Shown in pieces: positions 44,860 through 53,286 of a DNA stretch of 64,000 nt. The notes under the pieces are model-generated. The model made no database searches and was not told where the DNA came from. It worked only from the letters and a program-made list of their open reading frames with translations. The stretch comes from Idiomarina baltica OS145. Its GTDB lineage: Bacteria > Pseudomonadota > Gammaproteobacteria > Enterobacterales > Alteromonadaceae. The position numbers and the translations under genes are program-made. Within the stretch, counting starts at the first letter, position 1. Each line of letters opens with the position of its first letter. The stretch covers positions 186,001 through 250,000 of the forward strand of contig NZ_AAMX01000001.1 of NCBI RefSeq assembly GCF_000152885.1. Direction: 5' to 3'.

Positions 44860-44956
44860 AAATCACCTCGTTGGTTAGAACGTGGCGATAAATTAGGCTA
44901 TCTGCAAATTGGTGACTAGGCGTGGTTTGTGCGACGCTTACCAAAGGCAAACTTTA

Positions 44957-45133
44957 TGTGGCACAAATCTGTCACAGATTTGTCACAGCCCTGATCCACC
45001 GAAAAGTCAGTCACAACAGCTAACGGTCACGCCGAAAAAACAGCAAAGAGAAGAATTTAGAGTAGATACGAAAGGAAGAAAATCGCTGCAGGCCAGGGAA
45101 ATGGCGCGCCCGACAGGAGTCGAACCTGTGACC
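44957..45133. repeat. Right copy of tRNA-flank repeat (partner 5395-5573)
   Basis: Same order of blocks as at 5395-5573: the TCACAGATTTGTCACAGCC stretch, GCTAACGGTC, and the shared run ending GGCCAGGGAAATGG that leads into a tRNA 3' end. Here the tRNA is intact. The spacer is therefore the normal downstream region of this tRNA-Arg gene, duplicated at the far end of the island. Confidence 0.75.
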
Positions 45134-45178
45134 TCCGCCTCCGGAGGGCGGCGCTCTATCCAGCTGAGCTACGGGCGC
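45102..45178 (-). tRNA. tRNA-Arg (anticodon CCG)
   Basis: An intact 77-nt gene with encoded CCA. Acceptor GCGCCCG pairs with CGGGCGC; the D arm is AGCTCAGCTGGATAGAGC; the anticodon stem CCGCC/GGCGG encloses the loop CTCCGGA with anticodon CCG; the T arm is CAGGTTCGACTCCTG. It lies inside the span bounded by the two halves of the split tRNA-Arg and probably supplies the function lost from that gene. Confidence 0.95.
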
Positions 45179-45223
45179 ATTTCCAAATTTTGACTTCTAA
45201 CCACTGTGCCTAATTTCCGAATG

Positions 45224-45271
45224 ACCTTTGCCTCCGGAGGGCAACGCTCTATCCAGCTGAGCTAAGGGTGC
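45224..45271 (-). pseudogene. 5' half of split tRNA-Arg(CCG), right island end
   Basis: On the minus strand this gives acceptor 5' strand GCACCCT, an intact D arm and an anticodon arm TTGCC-CTCCGGA-GGCAA, then AGGT, after which tRNA identity ends. The T arm and acceptor 3' strand are absent here. The matching acceptor 3' strand AGGGTGC-G-CCA is found at 5648-5658, and the 16-bp block at 45224-45239 recurs at 5661-5676. This is the right junction of the island. Confidence 0.75.
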
Positions 45272-45487
45272 GCATGCGATAGAAAAGCGAGGGCATTATA
45301 TGGATTTGGCCGCACGCTGTCCAGCGTTGACCTTTGGTTCAAGTTCTCAATTTTTTGTTTATAGTTATTTTAGACCCTCTTAAACACGTCGCCTTTTTTA
45401 GATGATTGGTCTTATACAGGTTGTTGGTAGGGTTGGTCGAGATATAGTGCAGGTAGAACACTCTGTCTTTTAATAAAAGGAACCACT

Positions 45488-47023
45488 ATGTCTCTACAAA
45501 GAGCGATATCAACGCTTGCTATCTCAGCGGCGTTGGCTTTGCCGGCGGCGGCAAGCGACTATTTATCCACCAACGTGCGTTTTACAAGTGATAACGCGTC
45601 GGCTTCAACGCGGGTTGTTTTTGTGCCTGAAGATCAATCGATTGCTGTCGAGGGCTGGACTGCCGAGCAGAATCAGGCGGTTGCGCGCGCAGCCCGCATT
45701 GAGGCGTTCACCGGTGCGGCATCCCAGCACGTCACTTTGATTGCACCAGAAGGTACCCAAGCGGACCACCTGATGCTGGCGGGCGTGGGGAATCCTGCTG
45801 AATTATCACGGTTTAATGCTGAAAAGTTAGGCGCGGCGATTGCGGCAGCGTTAAAACCTGAACTAACGGATGTTGTTTTTGATACTCGGTTAATTGCTAA
45901 CCCGGGTGTCGCAGCTGAAATCAGTGCACAAGTGGCGCATGGTATCGACTTGCGCAACTATCGTTTTGATCGTTACCAGTCTGAGCCCAAAGCGCGCCCG
46001 CAGACCACTTATCACTGGGTGACACATTCACCGCAGGTGGCTGAACGACACTATGAAGATTATCGTGCTATCGCCGAGGGCGTGTTTGTGGCGCGTGATA
46101 TTACGGCATTACCAGGCAGCGATGGCTATCCTGAAGCGATCGTTGAGCTTGCTAAGCAAGCCATGAGCGATTTAGATATTGAGCTCACCATTATCACGCC
46201 TGAGCAAGTCAAAGAAATGGGAATGGGCTTGCTTGAGAGTGTGAGTGCGGGCAGCCAACATGGTTCGTACCTATTAGCAGCGCATTACAAAGGCAGTGAT
46301 GAGGCGCCGATTGCACTGGTGGGCAAAGGTAACACCTTTGATACCGGCGGCTACAACCTTAAAACCAACTCATCGTCGATTCTTCGCATGCAAACCGACA
46401 AAGCCGGCGCAGGTGCTGTCATTGGCGCGGTCATGGCACTTGCCAAGCAGCAAGCGCCTGTTAACGTGGTCGCGATTGCCCCTCTTTCGCACAACCTGAT
46501 TTCGGGTTCAGCAACATTACCGGGGGATGTGGTTAAAGCCGGTGACGGTACGCTGGTTGAGATCGCCAATACTGATGCGGAAGGTCGTTTAATTTTAGGT
46601 GATGCGAACTGGTACGCGAACGATGTGTTCAAACCGCGCGCTATCGCTAATATTGCGACATTAACAGGCTCTAAAGTCGGTGCGCTGGGTACCGGTTATG
46701 CGGCGATGTTTGCTTCAGCGGATGATCTTCGTGCCGCTATTATTGAGGCCGGTAAGGTCACGGATGAAAAGGTATGGGAACTCCCATTAGACGGTTATCC
46801 CGGTATTATCGACAGCCCGTTAGCCGATATCCGTAATATTGGTTCGCCAGGTACCCAAGCCGGTGCAGCGTTCTTAAAACACTTTGCGGGCGATACGCCG
46901 TGGATCCATATTGATATGGCCGCTGATGCAATGGTCAGTAGCCCAACGGGTATTCACCCGGCAGGTCCGACAGGTTTTGGTGTTCGCTTGCTAACAGAGT
47001 GGGTACACCAACTGAATAAATAA
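45488..47023 (+). CDS. Secreted M17 leucyl aminopeptidase-family peptidase
   Basis: A 511-residue protein with an N-terminal signal peptide (AISAALALPAAA, cleavage near residue 22) followed by the M17 catalytic domain: LVGKGNTFDTGGYNLK (metal ligands Lys and Asp) and the NTDAEGRLIL family motif with the second metal-binding acidic pair. Most M17 enzymes are cytosolic; a signal peptide places this one in the periplasm. It removes N-terminal residues from peptides, which fits a protein-consuming marine bacterium. AAAAGGA precedes the start. Confidence 0.92.
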   Translation: MSLQRAISTLAISAALALPAAASDYLSTNVRFTSDNASASTRVVFVPEDQSIAVEGWTAEQNQAVARAARIEAFTGAASQHVTLIAPEGTQADHLMLAGVGNPAELSRFNAEKLGAAIAAALKPELTDVVFDTRLIANPGVAAEISAQVAHGIDLRNYRFDRYQSEPKARPQTTYHWVTHSPQVAERHYEDYRAIAEGVFVARDITALPGSDGYPEAIVELAKQAMSDLDIELTIITPEQVKEMGMGLLESVSAGSQHGSYLLAAHYKGSDEAPIALVGKGNTFDTGGYNLKTNSSSILRMQTDKAGAGAVIGAVMALAKQQAPVNVVAIAPLSHNLISGSATLPGDVVKAGDGTLVEIANTDAEGRLILGDANWYANDVFKPRAIANIATLTGSKVGALGTGYAAMFASADDLRAAIIEAGKVTDEKVWELPLDGYPGIIDSPLADIRNIGSPGTQAGAAFLKHFAGDTPWIHIDMAADAMVSSPTGIHPAGPTGFGVRLLTEWVHQLNK

Positions 47024-47030
47024 TACACAT

Positions 47031-47062
47031 AAAAAAGCACGGCCTCAGTGCCGTGCTTTTTT
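47031..47062. terminator. Bidirectional intrinsic terminator
   Basis: AAAAAAGCACGGC and GCCGTGCTTTTTT form a 13-bp stem with a 6-nt loop between the convergent M17 peptidase and beta-lactamase-like genes, serving both directions. Confidence 0.92.
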
Positions 47063-47081
47063 TCACCTACTGCCTGTCACA

Positions 47082-48671
47082 CTACTGACGCACCAGCGTC
47101 AGGTTATGAAAATCAAAGCTAAAGTCGGTGAATGGCGCAACCGCTTTCATGGTCGCCTGTTTTATTGAGTCATCCTCGTTCAATTCAAAACGCACATAGG
47201 CATCCGCTTCCAGCAAGGGTTCATCCCAATGTACGATAAACGTATCACCGTTGTAATGTTCTAAGGTGCCTTTGAGCATCGGGGTATGAGTAAAGTCCAA
47301 GCGTAACTCATCGCCTTGCATACGTACCTCGACATCGCCATACCACGCATCGGTATAAGTGCCCACGTATGCTTGTTGAGCTAACGTGGCGTCTTCTTCA
47401 GTGTCGGGTTTGGGTATTTTAAAGTCCGTTTTGCGTTGCATAAATTGACGATAATTTTCTGACTGCTCTGCAACCCAATCTTGGTCGGGTAGATTAAGTA
47501 CTTGCTCAAGTGCTTCTTGCGTAATCGCTGTCAGACCGCCAAAGGCTTGTTGGTTGCTCACCACGGTAATACCGAAATTTTCTTCTGGGATGAGTGTGGT
47601 TAATGACAACATGCCCAAGATACCGCCACTATGATAAACCTGTTTAACGCCGTGATAGTCTTTTACGAACCAACCTAAGCCATAGCCTTGGAAGAACGTG
47701 CCCTGCTCAGCGGCTTTATCCGAAACGCCAATGGGGGTGGTTAATTGCCACATTTGATGCTGTGACTCGGGCGAAAAGACCTGCTCGCCCGATGGGCTTT
47801 TGCCATGCTGTAACTGTGTAATTAACCAGTTGCCCATGTCATCAACACTTGCGGCCGTTGCGCCCGCGCCGCCAAAGTCTTCAAGAAAATCGAGTGGAAA
47901 GCGATGTAATTCGCCGTCCTTCTCGATAGTACCGACCGCGACATTGTCGTTCGATGCTGGGATGTTAGAAAAGCCAACGACGCTCTCGTCCATGTTGAGC
48001 GGCTCGAAGAACGTCTGCTCAATGTAGTCGGAGTAAGGTACACCGGTGACCTGATGAATAAGTTCGCCTGCTGTTAAAAACATTAAGTTATTGTAGGCAA
48101 ATTGCGTTCTAAACCCGTGATCCATCGGCACGTTAGCGAGGCCTGCTATAATCTCATCGACCGATTTATCGGTATTAGGCCAGATCATTAAGTCGCCGGC
48201 GCCTAAACCCAAGCCAGAACGGTGGCTGAGTAAATCACGAATGGTCAGGCGATGGGTCAACTCCGGATCGGATAACTTAAAGTCCGGCAGATAATCAGTG
48301 ACTTTATCATCCCAATGCAGTTTACCTTGGTCGACAAGGTGAGCAATCGCGGCAGCCGTAAACGCCTTAGTATGCGAGGCTATACCAAACAAGGTATTTT
48401 TGGTGACCGGTTCTTGGCTTTCGATATCGCGAACGCCGAAGCCTTCGGCTAAAATCACTTTGCCATCTTTTACTGCGACAACGGCAAGCCCAGGGATATT
48501 AAACGCCTTAAGCGTTTGCTGCGCCGTAGTGCGGATCTTTTCATCCAGTGCAACAGTCTGCTGTTGGCTTTGGCTTGTCGCTTCTTTTTTTGTCGTTGTT
48601 TGTGGTTCTGAGCAACCTGCAAGCAGCGCCACACTAATGACGGCACTTAACAAACTGATGCGTGTTTTCAT
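47082..48671 (-). CDS. Class C beta-lactamase-like serine hydrolase
   Basis: Start at 48671 (MKTRISLLSAV); the frame opens 18 codons earlier. The 529-residue lipoprotein (lipobox LLAGC) has a beta-lactamase/PBP4-like domain with SxxK in IASHTKAF, YxN in FAYNNLM, and HSGGILG as the third-box equivalent. This is followed by a C-terminal DUF3471-type beta domain (about 400-525). It is more probably a peptidase or esterase of the periplasm than a true drug-resistance enzyme. Confidence 0.88.
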   Translation of the reverse strand: MKTRISLLSAVISVALLAGCSEPQTTTKKEATSQSQQQTVALDEKIRTTAQQTLKAFNIPGLAVVAVKDGKVILAEGFGVRDIESQEPVTKNTLFGIASHTKAFTAAAIAHLVDQGKLHWDDKVTDYLPDFKLSDPELTHRLTIRDLLSHRSGLGLGAGDLMIWPNTDKSVDEIIAGLANVPMDHGFRTQFAYNNLMFLTAGELIHQVTGVPYSDYIEQTFFEPLNMDESVVGFSNIPASNDNVAVGTIEKDGELHRFPLDFLEDFGGAGATAASVDDMGNWLITQLQHGKSPSGEQVFSPESQHQMWQLTTPIGVSDKAAEQGTFFQGYGLGWFVKDYHGVKQVYHSGGILGMLSLTTLIPEENFGITVVSNQQAFGGLTAITQEALEQVLNLPDQDWVAEQSENYRQFMQRKTDFKIPKPDTEEDATLAQQAYVGTYTDAWYGDVEVRMQGDELRLDFTHTPMLKGTLEHYNGDTFIVHWDEPLLEADAYVRFELNEDDSIKQATMKAVAPFTDFSFDFHNLTLVRQ

Positions 48672-48834
48672 ATCTCGTTTCTCTCTCGGCTCGACGTTAA
48701 TGTAAAGAACTCTATTAAGTACCATAATGCCGAGAAAACTTCTATTTCAGCCCTGTATGCCTGCCGTACAACAAATTGAACGATAGCCGATACGTTTTTC
48801 TTAAAAGAAAATTAAAATAAGTAGTTGACTATGT

Positions 48835-48885
48835 AATGAGAACAATTATCATCTGCGCCACTTATAGAAAATGATAAGGATTCTC
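48835..48885 (+). promoter_or_regulatory. Two Fur-box-like sites before the TonB receptor
   Basis: Compared with the 19-bp Fur consensus, 48867-48885 (GAAAATGATAAGGATTCTC) matches at about 14 positions and 48835-48853 at about 12, counted by eye. The downstream box covers the ribosome site, which would give tight iron repression of receptor and PepSY genes. Confidence 0.6.
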
Positions 48886-50988
48886 ATGTCCAAGAAGCTG
48901 CTTTCTCTTTTAATTGCATCCATTGTATCGGGTCAGGCGTTGGCCCAAGACGAAGTTAACCGTACAGGTGTCGATGAGACCATCGAAATTACTGCAACAC
49001 GGACTAAAATCCCTCAAAGCGCGATTCCGGCTACGGTGACCGTCATTGATGGAGAGCAGTTGCGCCAGCAAATGATGGTTGCAGAGTCGCTTTCTGATGT
49101 CCTCGGCAAGTTGATTCCTGCATTTTCTCCCTCGCGTCAAAAGTTAACCTCATCGGGCGAAACATTACGCGGCCGCCAACCACTATACTTAATTGATGGC
49201 GTGCCTCAGTCCAACCCATTACGGGACGGTTCGCGCGCGGCGTATACCATTGATCCGTTCATGATTGAGCGTGTAGAAGTCATCCATGGCGCCAGCGCTA
49301 TTCAAGGTTTAGGCGCGAGCGGCGGTATTATTAATATCGTCACTAAACAAGCGCAAGAAGGCACCACGCAAGAAGTAAATGCCGGTTTCACAGCGCCCGA
49401 TAGCGAAATCTCAGAAGGGCTCAGCTACGAAGCGGGTTATTTAGTGCGTCACGCCGAAGGCGATTGGAAGTTTGTTGCCGGCGCACAATACCGCGATACC
49501 GGTATGTACGTTGATGGTAAGGGCCAGTTAATTGGTGTCGATACCACCCAAGGCGACACCATGGACTCGAAGAGCTATGACGTGTTTTTCAAAGGCGAAT
49601 ACCGCATTGATAGCACCCAGTCACTGGCGTTAATGATCAATCACTTTGATATGGCGGGTAATGGTGATTACTTTGCTACTGTAGGTAACCGCGAACTGGG
49701 CGTTCCTGCCCTGTCGGTCGAAGGTGAATATCCAGGCGATGCACCAGAAAACGAAGTCACCACCAGTAGTTTGACGTATAAAAACACCGACATTTTAGGT
49801 GCTGACCTCAATTGGCAGCTATTCTTACAAGACTTCTCCGCGCTTTATGGTGGCGGCAACTATGCCACTTTCCAAGATCCGCAGTACGGCGATGATATCT
49901 TTGACCAGTCTCGCAATGACTCGCGTAAGTATGGTTCTCGCATTACCATGAACTGGGCAAAAGTTGCTGACCTGCCTGTTGATGTAACAGCAGGTGTCGA
50001 CTTCATGAACGATAAGACGTTCCAAGAGCTCGCACAAACCGGCCGTAAGTGGGTACCTGAGACTGAGTTTGAAAACTGGGCGCCATACGCACAGTTGAGC
50101 TATCAAGCCAACGGACTCACGCTGAGTGGTGGTTTACGTTACGAATACGGCAAGCTCAAAGCCGACAGCTTTACCACCCTCGCCTCTTACGGCAGTGTGT
50201 TCGTTGAAGGTGGCGAGCCAAGCTTCAATGAGTTGCTTACCAACCTCGGCGCAGTTTATGCGTTGAACGATAACTGGCGTGTGTTCGCTAGTTACTCTGA
50301 AGGCTTTAGCATGCCTGACGTAGGGCGCGTTTTACGCGGTATCTCAACACCTGATTTGAGTGTCAGTAGCTTCTTAGACTTACAGCCAGTACTTGCTGAT
50401 AACGAGGAAATCGGCGTCGAGTTCAACAACAACGCATGGCGCGCGTCAATCAGCTATTACCGTTCTGAATCGGATTTAGGCGCTCGTCTACAAGCGGATG
50501 CTGATGGCATTTACTCGGTTAAACGTGAACGCACTGAAATCGACGGCATCGAGGCTAGCGCAGAATATGCGTTCTCGAACGATACGGCATTTGGTTTGAA
50601 CTACGCTGATACTGACGGTGAGTTTGACAGTGATGGCGATAACCAAGTCGATACGCAGCTTGGTGGTCGTAATATCGCCCCGAAACGCGCGAATCTGTAC
50701 TGGTCACAACAATGGACTGGACAAGTTTCGAGCCGGGTACAGTGGAACAAGTTCTTTGACCGCGACATTTACTCAGGTGCCGAGGCGGTAAATAACTTCG
50801 ATGGTTATAACACCGTCGATGCATCGGTCTTGCTTGAAACCCGCGACTATGGTCAATTTGCACTCGGTATCGAGAACTTATTCGATGAGTACTACTTCAC
50901 CTACTATGCACAAACAGTCGGTGGTGATAACCGTAACTTTACCGGTCGCGGACGTACCGTTAGCTTAAACTGGAACTACGCTTGGTAA
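48886..50988 (+). CDS. TonB-dependent siderophore receptor
   Basis: Start at 48886 (MSKKLLSLLIASIV), with AAGGA 5 nt upstream. The 700-residue outer-membrane protein has a signal peptide ending in ALA, a TonB-box-like segment (DETIEITATRTK), a plug domain (TVTVIDGEQL, then IERVEVIHGASAIQGLGASGG) and a 22-strand barrel ending in SLNWNYAW with a terminal aromatic. The plug resembles the IutA/hydroxamate-receptor group. Fur-like boxes upstream and the PepSY gene 8 bp downstream support iron-siderophore import. Confidence 0.93.
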   Translation: MSKKLLSLLIASIVSGQALAQDEVNRTGVDETIEITATRTKIPQSAIPATVTVIDGEQLRQQMMVAESLSDVLGKLIPAFSPSRQKLTSSGETLRGRQPLYLIDGVPQSNPLRDGSRAAYTIDPFMIERVEVIHGASAIQGLGASGGIINIVTKQAQEGTTQEVNAGFTAPDSEISEGLSYEAGYLVRHAEGDWKFVAGAQYRDTGMYVDGKGQLIGVDTTQGDTMDSKSYDVFFKGEYRIDSTQSLALMINHFDMAGNGDYFATVGNRELGVPALSVEGEYPGDAPENEVTTSSLTYKNTDILGADLNWQLFLQDFSALYGGGNYATFQDPQYGDDIFDQSRNDSRKYGSRITMNWAKVADLPVDVTAGVDFMNDKTFQELAQTGRKWVPETEFENWAPYAQLSYQANGLTLSGGLRYEYGKLKADSFTTLASYGSVFVEGGEPSFNELLTNLGAVYALNDNWRVFASYSEGFSMPDVGRVLRGISTPDLSVSSFLDLQPVLADNEEIGVEFNNNAWRASISYYRSESDLGARLQADADGIYSVKRERTEIDGIEASAEYAFSNDTAFGLNYADTDGEFDSDGDNQVDTQLGGRNIAPKRANLYWSQQWTGQVSSRVQWNKFFDRDIYSGAEAVNNFDGYNTVDASVLLETRDYGQFALGIENLFDEYYFTYYAQTVGGDNRNFTGRGRTVSLNWNYAW

Positions 50989-50995
50989 GTCATAC

Positions 50996-52030
50996 GTGAA
51001 GCGCATTAAGCTACCGTCACTGACACAGTGGCATCGCTGGCTTGGCCTTGTGCTGAGCGGCTGGGTACTGCTCATGGCAGTGACGGGCTCAATGCTGTTA
51101 TTCAAAAATCAGTGGCTGATGTGGCAATACCCCAGTCTGCGACTCGACAATCCCGTGTCGCAAGCTACATCAGCAACTATTGCCGATCGTTATACGGCAG
51201 GGTACGCGTATCTTCCTACTGATGGCCGCCCCTGGTTTGAGCTGGTTGATGGTGAAGGTAATCATCATTATTTTGGCCCTCAAGGTGAGCAACTGCTTAC
51301 TCGTGCACCCTACGCTGATACGGTGAGTTGGTTTGTCGAACTACACCACCACCTTGCACTTGATGAGTTCGGTAAGGACATCCTCGGTGTATTGTCGCTA
51401 TTTGCCTTGGTATTGATTACCACCGGCTTAGTGCGCTGGTGGCCTAAGCGACAATGGCGTTGGAAAAACCTCGCCGTACGCTTTTATAACCCGTTCTCGG
51501 CTAAAGGCATGCAAACCTTATGGCAATTGCACCGCAGCACCGGTGCTATCGTCTTTATCCCGGTGGCATTACTGATGCTTACTGGTAGCGCGATTATGTA
51601 CGCAGGCACTGTTAAGAACGGCTTAGCCGCCGTGTTGCCAATGACCCCTTCGCAGATACACCATTCGTTGCCCAAACGCTCCGCCACACACTGGCAGGAA
51701 CGATTTGCAATTGCTCATACGGTCTTACCCGATGCTGATATACGTTTAATTTATTTAGACTCAGGCCGCATGCGCTTAAAATGGCCTGATGAATGGCATC
51801 CCAATGGTCGTAATTACATTGCGTTTGATGAAACCGGGACACTTTCCAACATTACGGATGTGCGGACACGCCCCTTAGGTGAGCAAGTGTCCCATATGAT
51901 CTATCCGCTGCATGTCGCGGCGATTGGCGGCACCACCATGACCTTGATTATTTTAGCCGGTGGTCTTGCGCTATTGCTGCTACCTGTCACGGGCGTTTGG
52001 TTTTACCTAAAACGTCGCACCAAACGTTAG
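50996..52030 (+). CDS. PepSY-associated membrane protein (siderophore reduction)
   Basis: A GTG start 8 bp after the receptor stop. The 344-residue inner-membrane protein has four hydrophobic segments (LGLVLSGWVLLMAVTG, VLSLFALVLITTGLV, GAIVFIPVALLMLTG, LIILAGGLALLLLP) with conserved His residues near the helices (HRWLG, LHHHLALDEFG, LHRSTG). These are the PepSY-TM family features; such proteins are thought to bind heme and reduce imported ferric siderophores. It forms a Fur-type operon with the receptor. Confidence 0.9.
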   Translation: MKRIKLPSLTQWHRWLGLVLSGWVLLMAVTGSMLLFKNQWLMWQYPSLRLDNPVSQATSATIADRYTAGYAYLPTDGRPWFELVDGEGNHHYFGPQGEQLLTRAPYADTVSWFVELHHHLALDEFGKDILGVLSLFALVLITTGLVRWWPKRQWRWKNLAVRFYNPFSAKGMQTLWQLHRSTGAIVFIPVALLMLTGSAIMYAGTVKNGLAAVLPMTPSQIHHSLPKRSATHWQERFAIAHTVLPDADIRLIYLDSGRMRLKWPDEWHPNGRNYIAFDETGTLSNITDVRTRPLGEQVSHMIYPLHVAAIGGTTMTLIILAGGLALLLLPVTGVWFYLKRRTKR

Positions 52031-53139
52031 TCTTCATAAACGCGCGGTACGCGACGTGTCACTTGAGCAAATAGCTCGTAAGTGATTGTCCTCGCTTGAT
52101 CGGCAATCACTTGTATCGGTAGCTGTTCACCCCAGAGCTCAACGTTATCGCCGAGCTCAATACCCTCAATATCGGTCACATCGACAGTAATCATATCCAT
52201 CGAAATACGCCCAACTAAACAGCCTACTTGACCATTAATAATCATCGGTGTGCCATCGGGTAAGCTACGCGGGTAGCCATCGGCATAACCTATTGCCACC
52301 GTCGCGATACGGCTCTCTCGTTGTGCGCGCCAACGGCTCCCATAACCCACGGTTTCACCTGGCTGAATAATACGCAATGCGATGACAGGGGCCTCTAATG
52401 CCATCGTGGGTTTTAGCTCCACGTTATCGGTCAAGTCCGCTTGCGATGGGTTCTGCCCGTATAATGCAATGCCGGCGCGAAACCATTTAGTCAGACCCAT
52501 CGCGTCCAGTACATCGTCACCCAACATAAAGGCACTGTTTGCCACGCTAACGCCATCTATTTTATCGCGCACCGCATGGAGTACCGCATAAAAGCGTTCT
52601 AACTGTATCGCGGTCAGTGGGCTCTCAGGATTATCCGCCTCAGCAAAGTGAGTCATCAGCACAATTTGGTTGATCAGCGCATGCGCACGAAGCTGCCCTA
52701 CCGCCCCTTCGACGTCATCGGCAAAAAAGCCTAATCGATGCATACCTGAGTCTTGCTTCAGCCAAACGTTAACGCGGTTGGCTTCCGAAGTGATTTCGCT
52801 CAGACAATCAATTTGCTGCGCGTTATGTATTACGGGTTCAAACTGCTGCTCAGCGCATAGCAACCAGTCTTCTGTGCTGTATACCCCCTGCAAAATGACG
52901 ATGGGTTTGTCGATACCTGAGCCGCGTAACGCAATCGCTTCATCAATAAAAGCAACGGCGTATTTTTCTACGTAATCCGTGATTGCATGCGCCACTTCTG
53001 TCGCGCCATGACCGTATCCGTCCGCTTTTATAACGCCTAGCATCGGCTGCTGGTCGATATACGACTTTAATTGTTTGGCATTGTCCCGTAAATTTGTCAG
53101 TAAGATACGAGCGCGGGTTTGTCGATGCGGCTGAGACAT
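52027..53139 (-). CDS. alr: Alanine racemase
   Basis: Start at 53139 (MSQPHRQTRARILL); the frame opens 14 codons earlier without support. The 370-residue PLP enzyme has the Lys in MLGVIKADGYGHGATEVA (about 37) and the catalytic Tyr in VGYGSRWRA (about 265). The C-terminal beta domain carries VGRISMDMITVDV. It converts L- to D-alanine for cell wall synthesis. Its 3' end overlaps the PepSY gene tail to tail by 4 bp. Confidence 0.95.
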   Translation of the reverse strand: MSQPHRQTRARILLTNLRDNAKQLKSYIDQQPMLGVIKADGYGHGATEVAHAITDYVEKYAVAFIDEAIALRGSGIDKPIVILQGVYSTEDWLLCAEQQFEPVIHNAQQIDCLSEITSEANRVNVWLKQDSGMHRLGFFADDVEGAVGQLRAHALINQIVLMTHFAEADNPESPLTAIQLERFYAVLHAVRDKIDGVSVANSAFMLGDDVLDAMGLTKWFRAGIALYGQNPSQADLTDNVELKPTMALEAPVIALRIIQPGETVGYGSRWRAQRESRIATVAIGYADGYPRSLPDGTPMIINGQVGCLVGRISMDMITVDVTDIEGIELGDNVELWGEQLPIQVIADQARTITYELFAQVTRRVPRVYED

Positions 53140-53286
53140 GCAGGCGATCCAAAGCTCAAATAGGTAAATGATAGCGAACATTTAATCATGTTCGTGACTT
53201 GGCTTCGAGCGTTTTAGCGCGGTTTCAATGATGATTTTTCGAAGCGTTTACAGAACACCCGTTAGAATAAAAATTAAGGACGCATT

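Larger units (their letters stand above)
42396..44941 (-). mobile_element. Complete IS66-family insertion sequence
   Basis: Terminal inverted repeats begin GTAAGCGTCACATAAACCAC (42396) and GTAAGCGTCGCACAAACCAC (44941, other strand). The element is flanked by a perfect 8-bp target duplication CAAAGGCA (42388-42395 and 44942-44949). It holds tnpA, tnpB and tnpC in the usual order, all intact. It inserted between the SIR2-HerA cluster and the right-end tRNA repeat. Confidence 0.95.

Noticed and set aside
44909-45193. 94-codon plus-strand frame at the right island end
   Set aside because: It runs antisense through the intact tRNA-Arg and its spacer, like the frame at 5506-5724; this is a known annotation artefact.
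47082-48671. Acquired AmpC-type antibiotic resistance gene
   Set aside because: It is a long lipoprotein with an extra C-terminal domain in the conserved chromosomal block; this architecture fits beta-lactamase-related hydrolases better.
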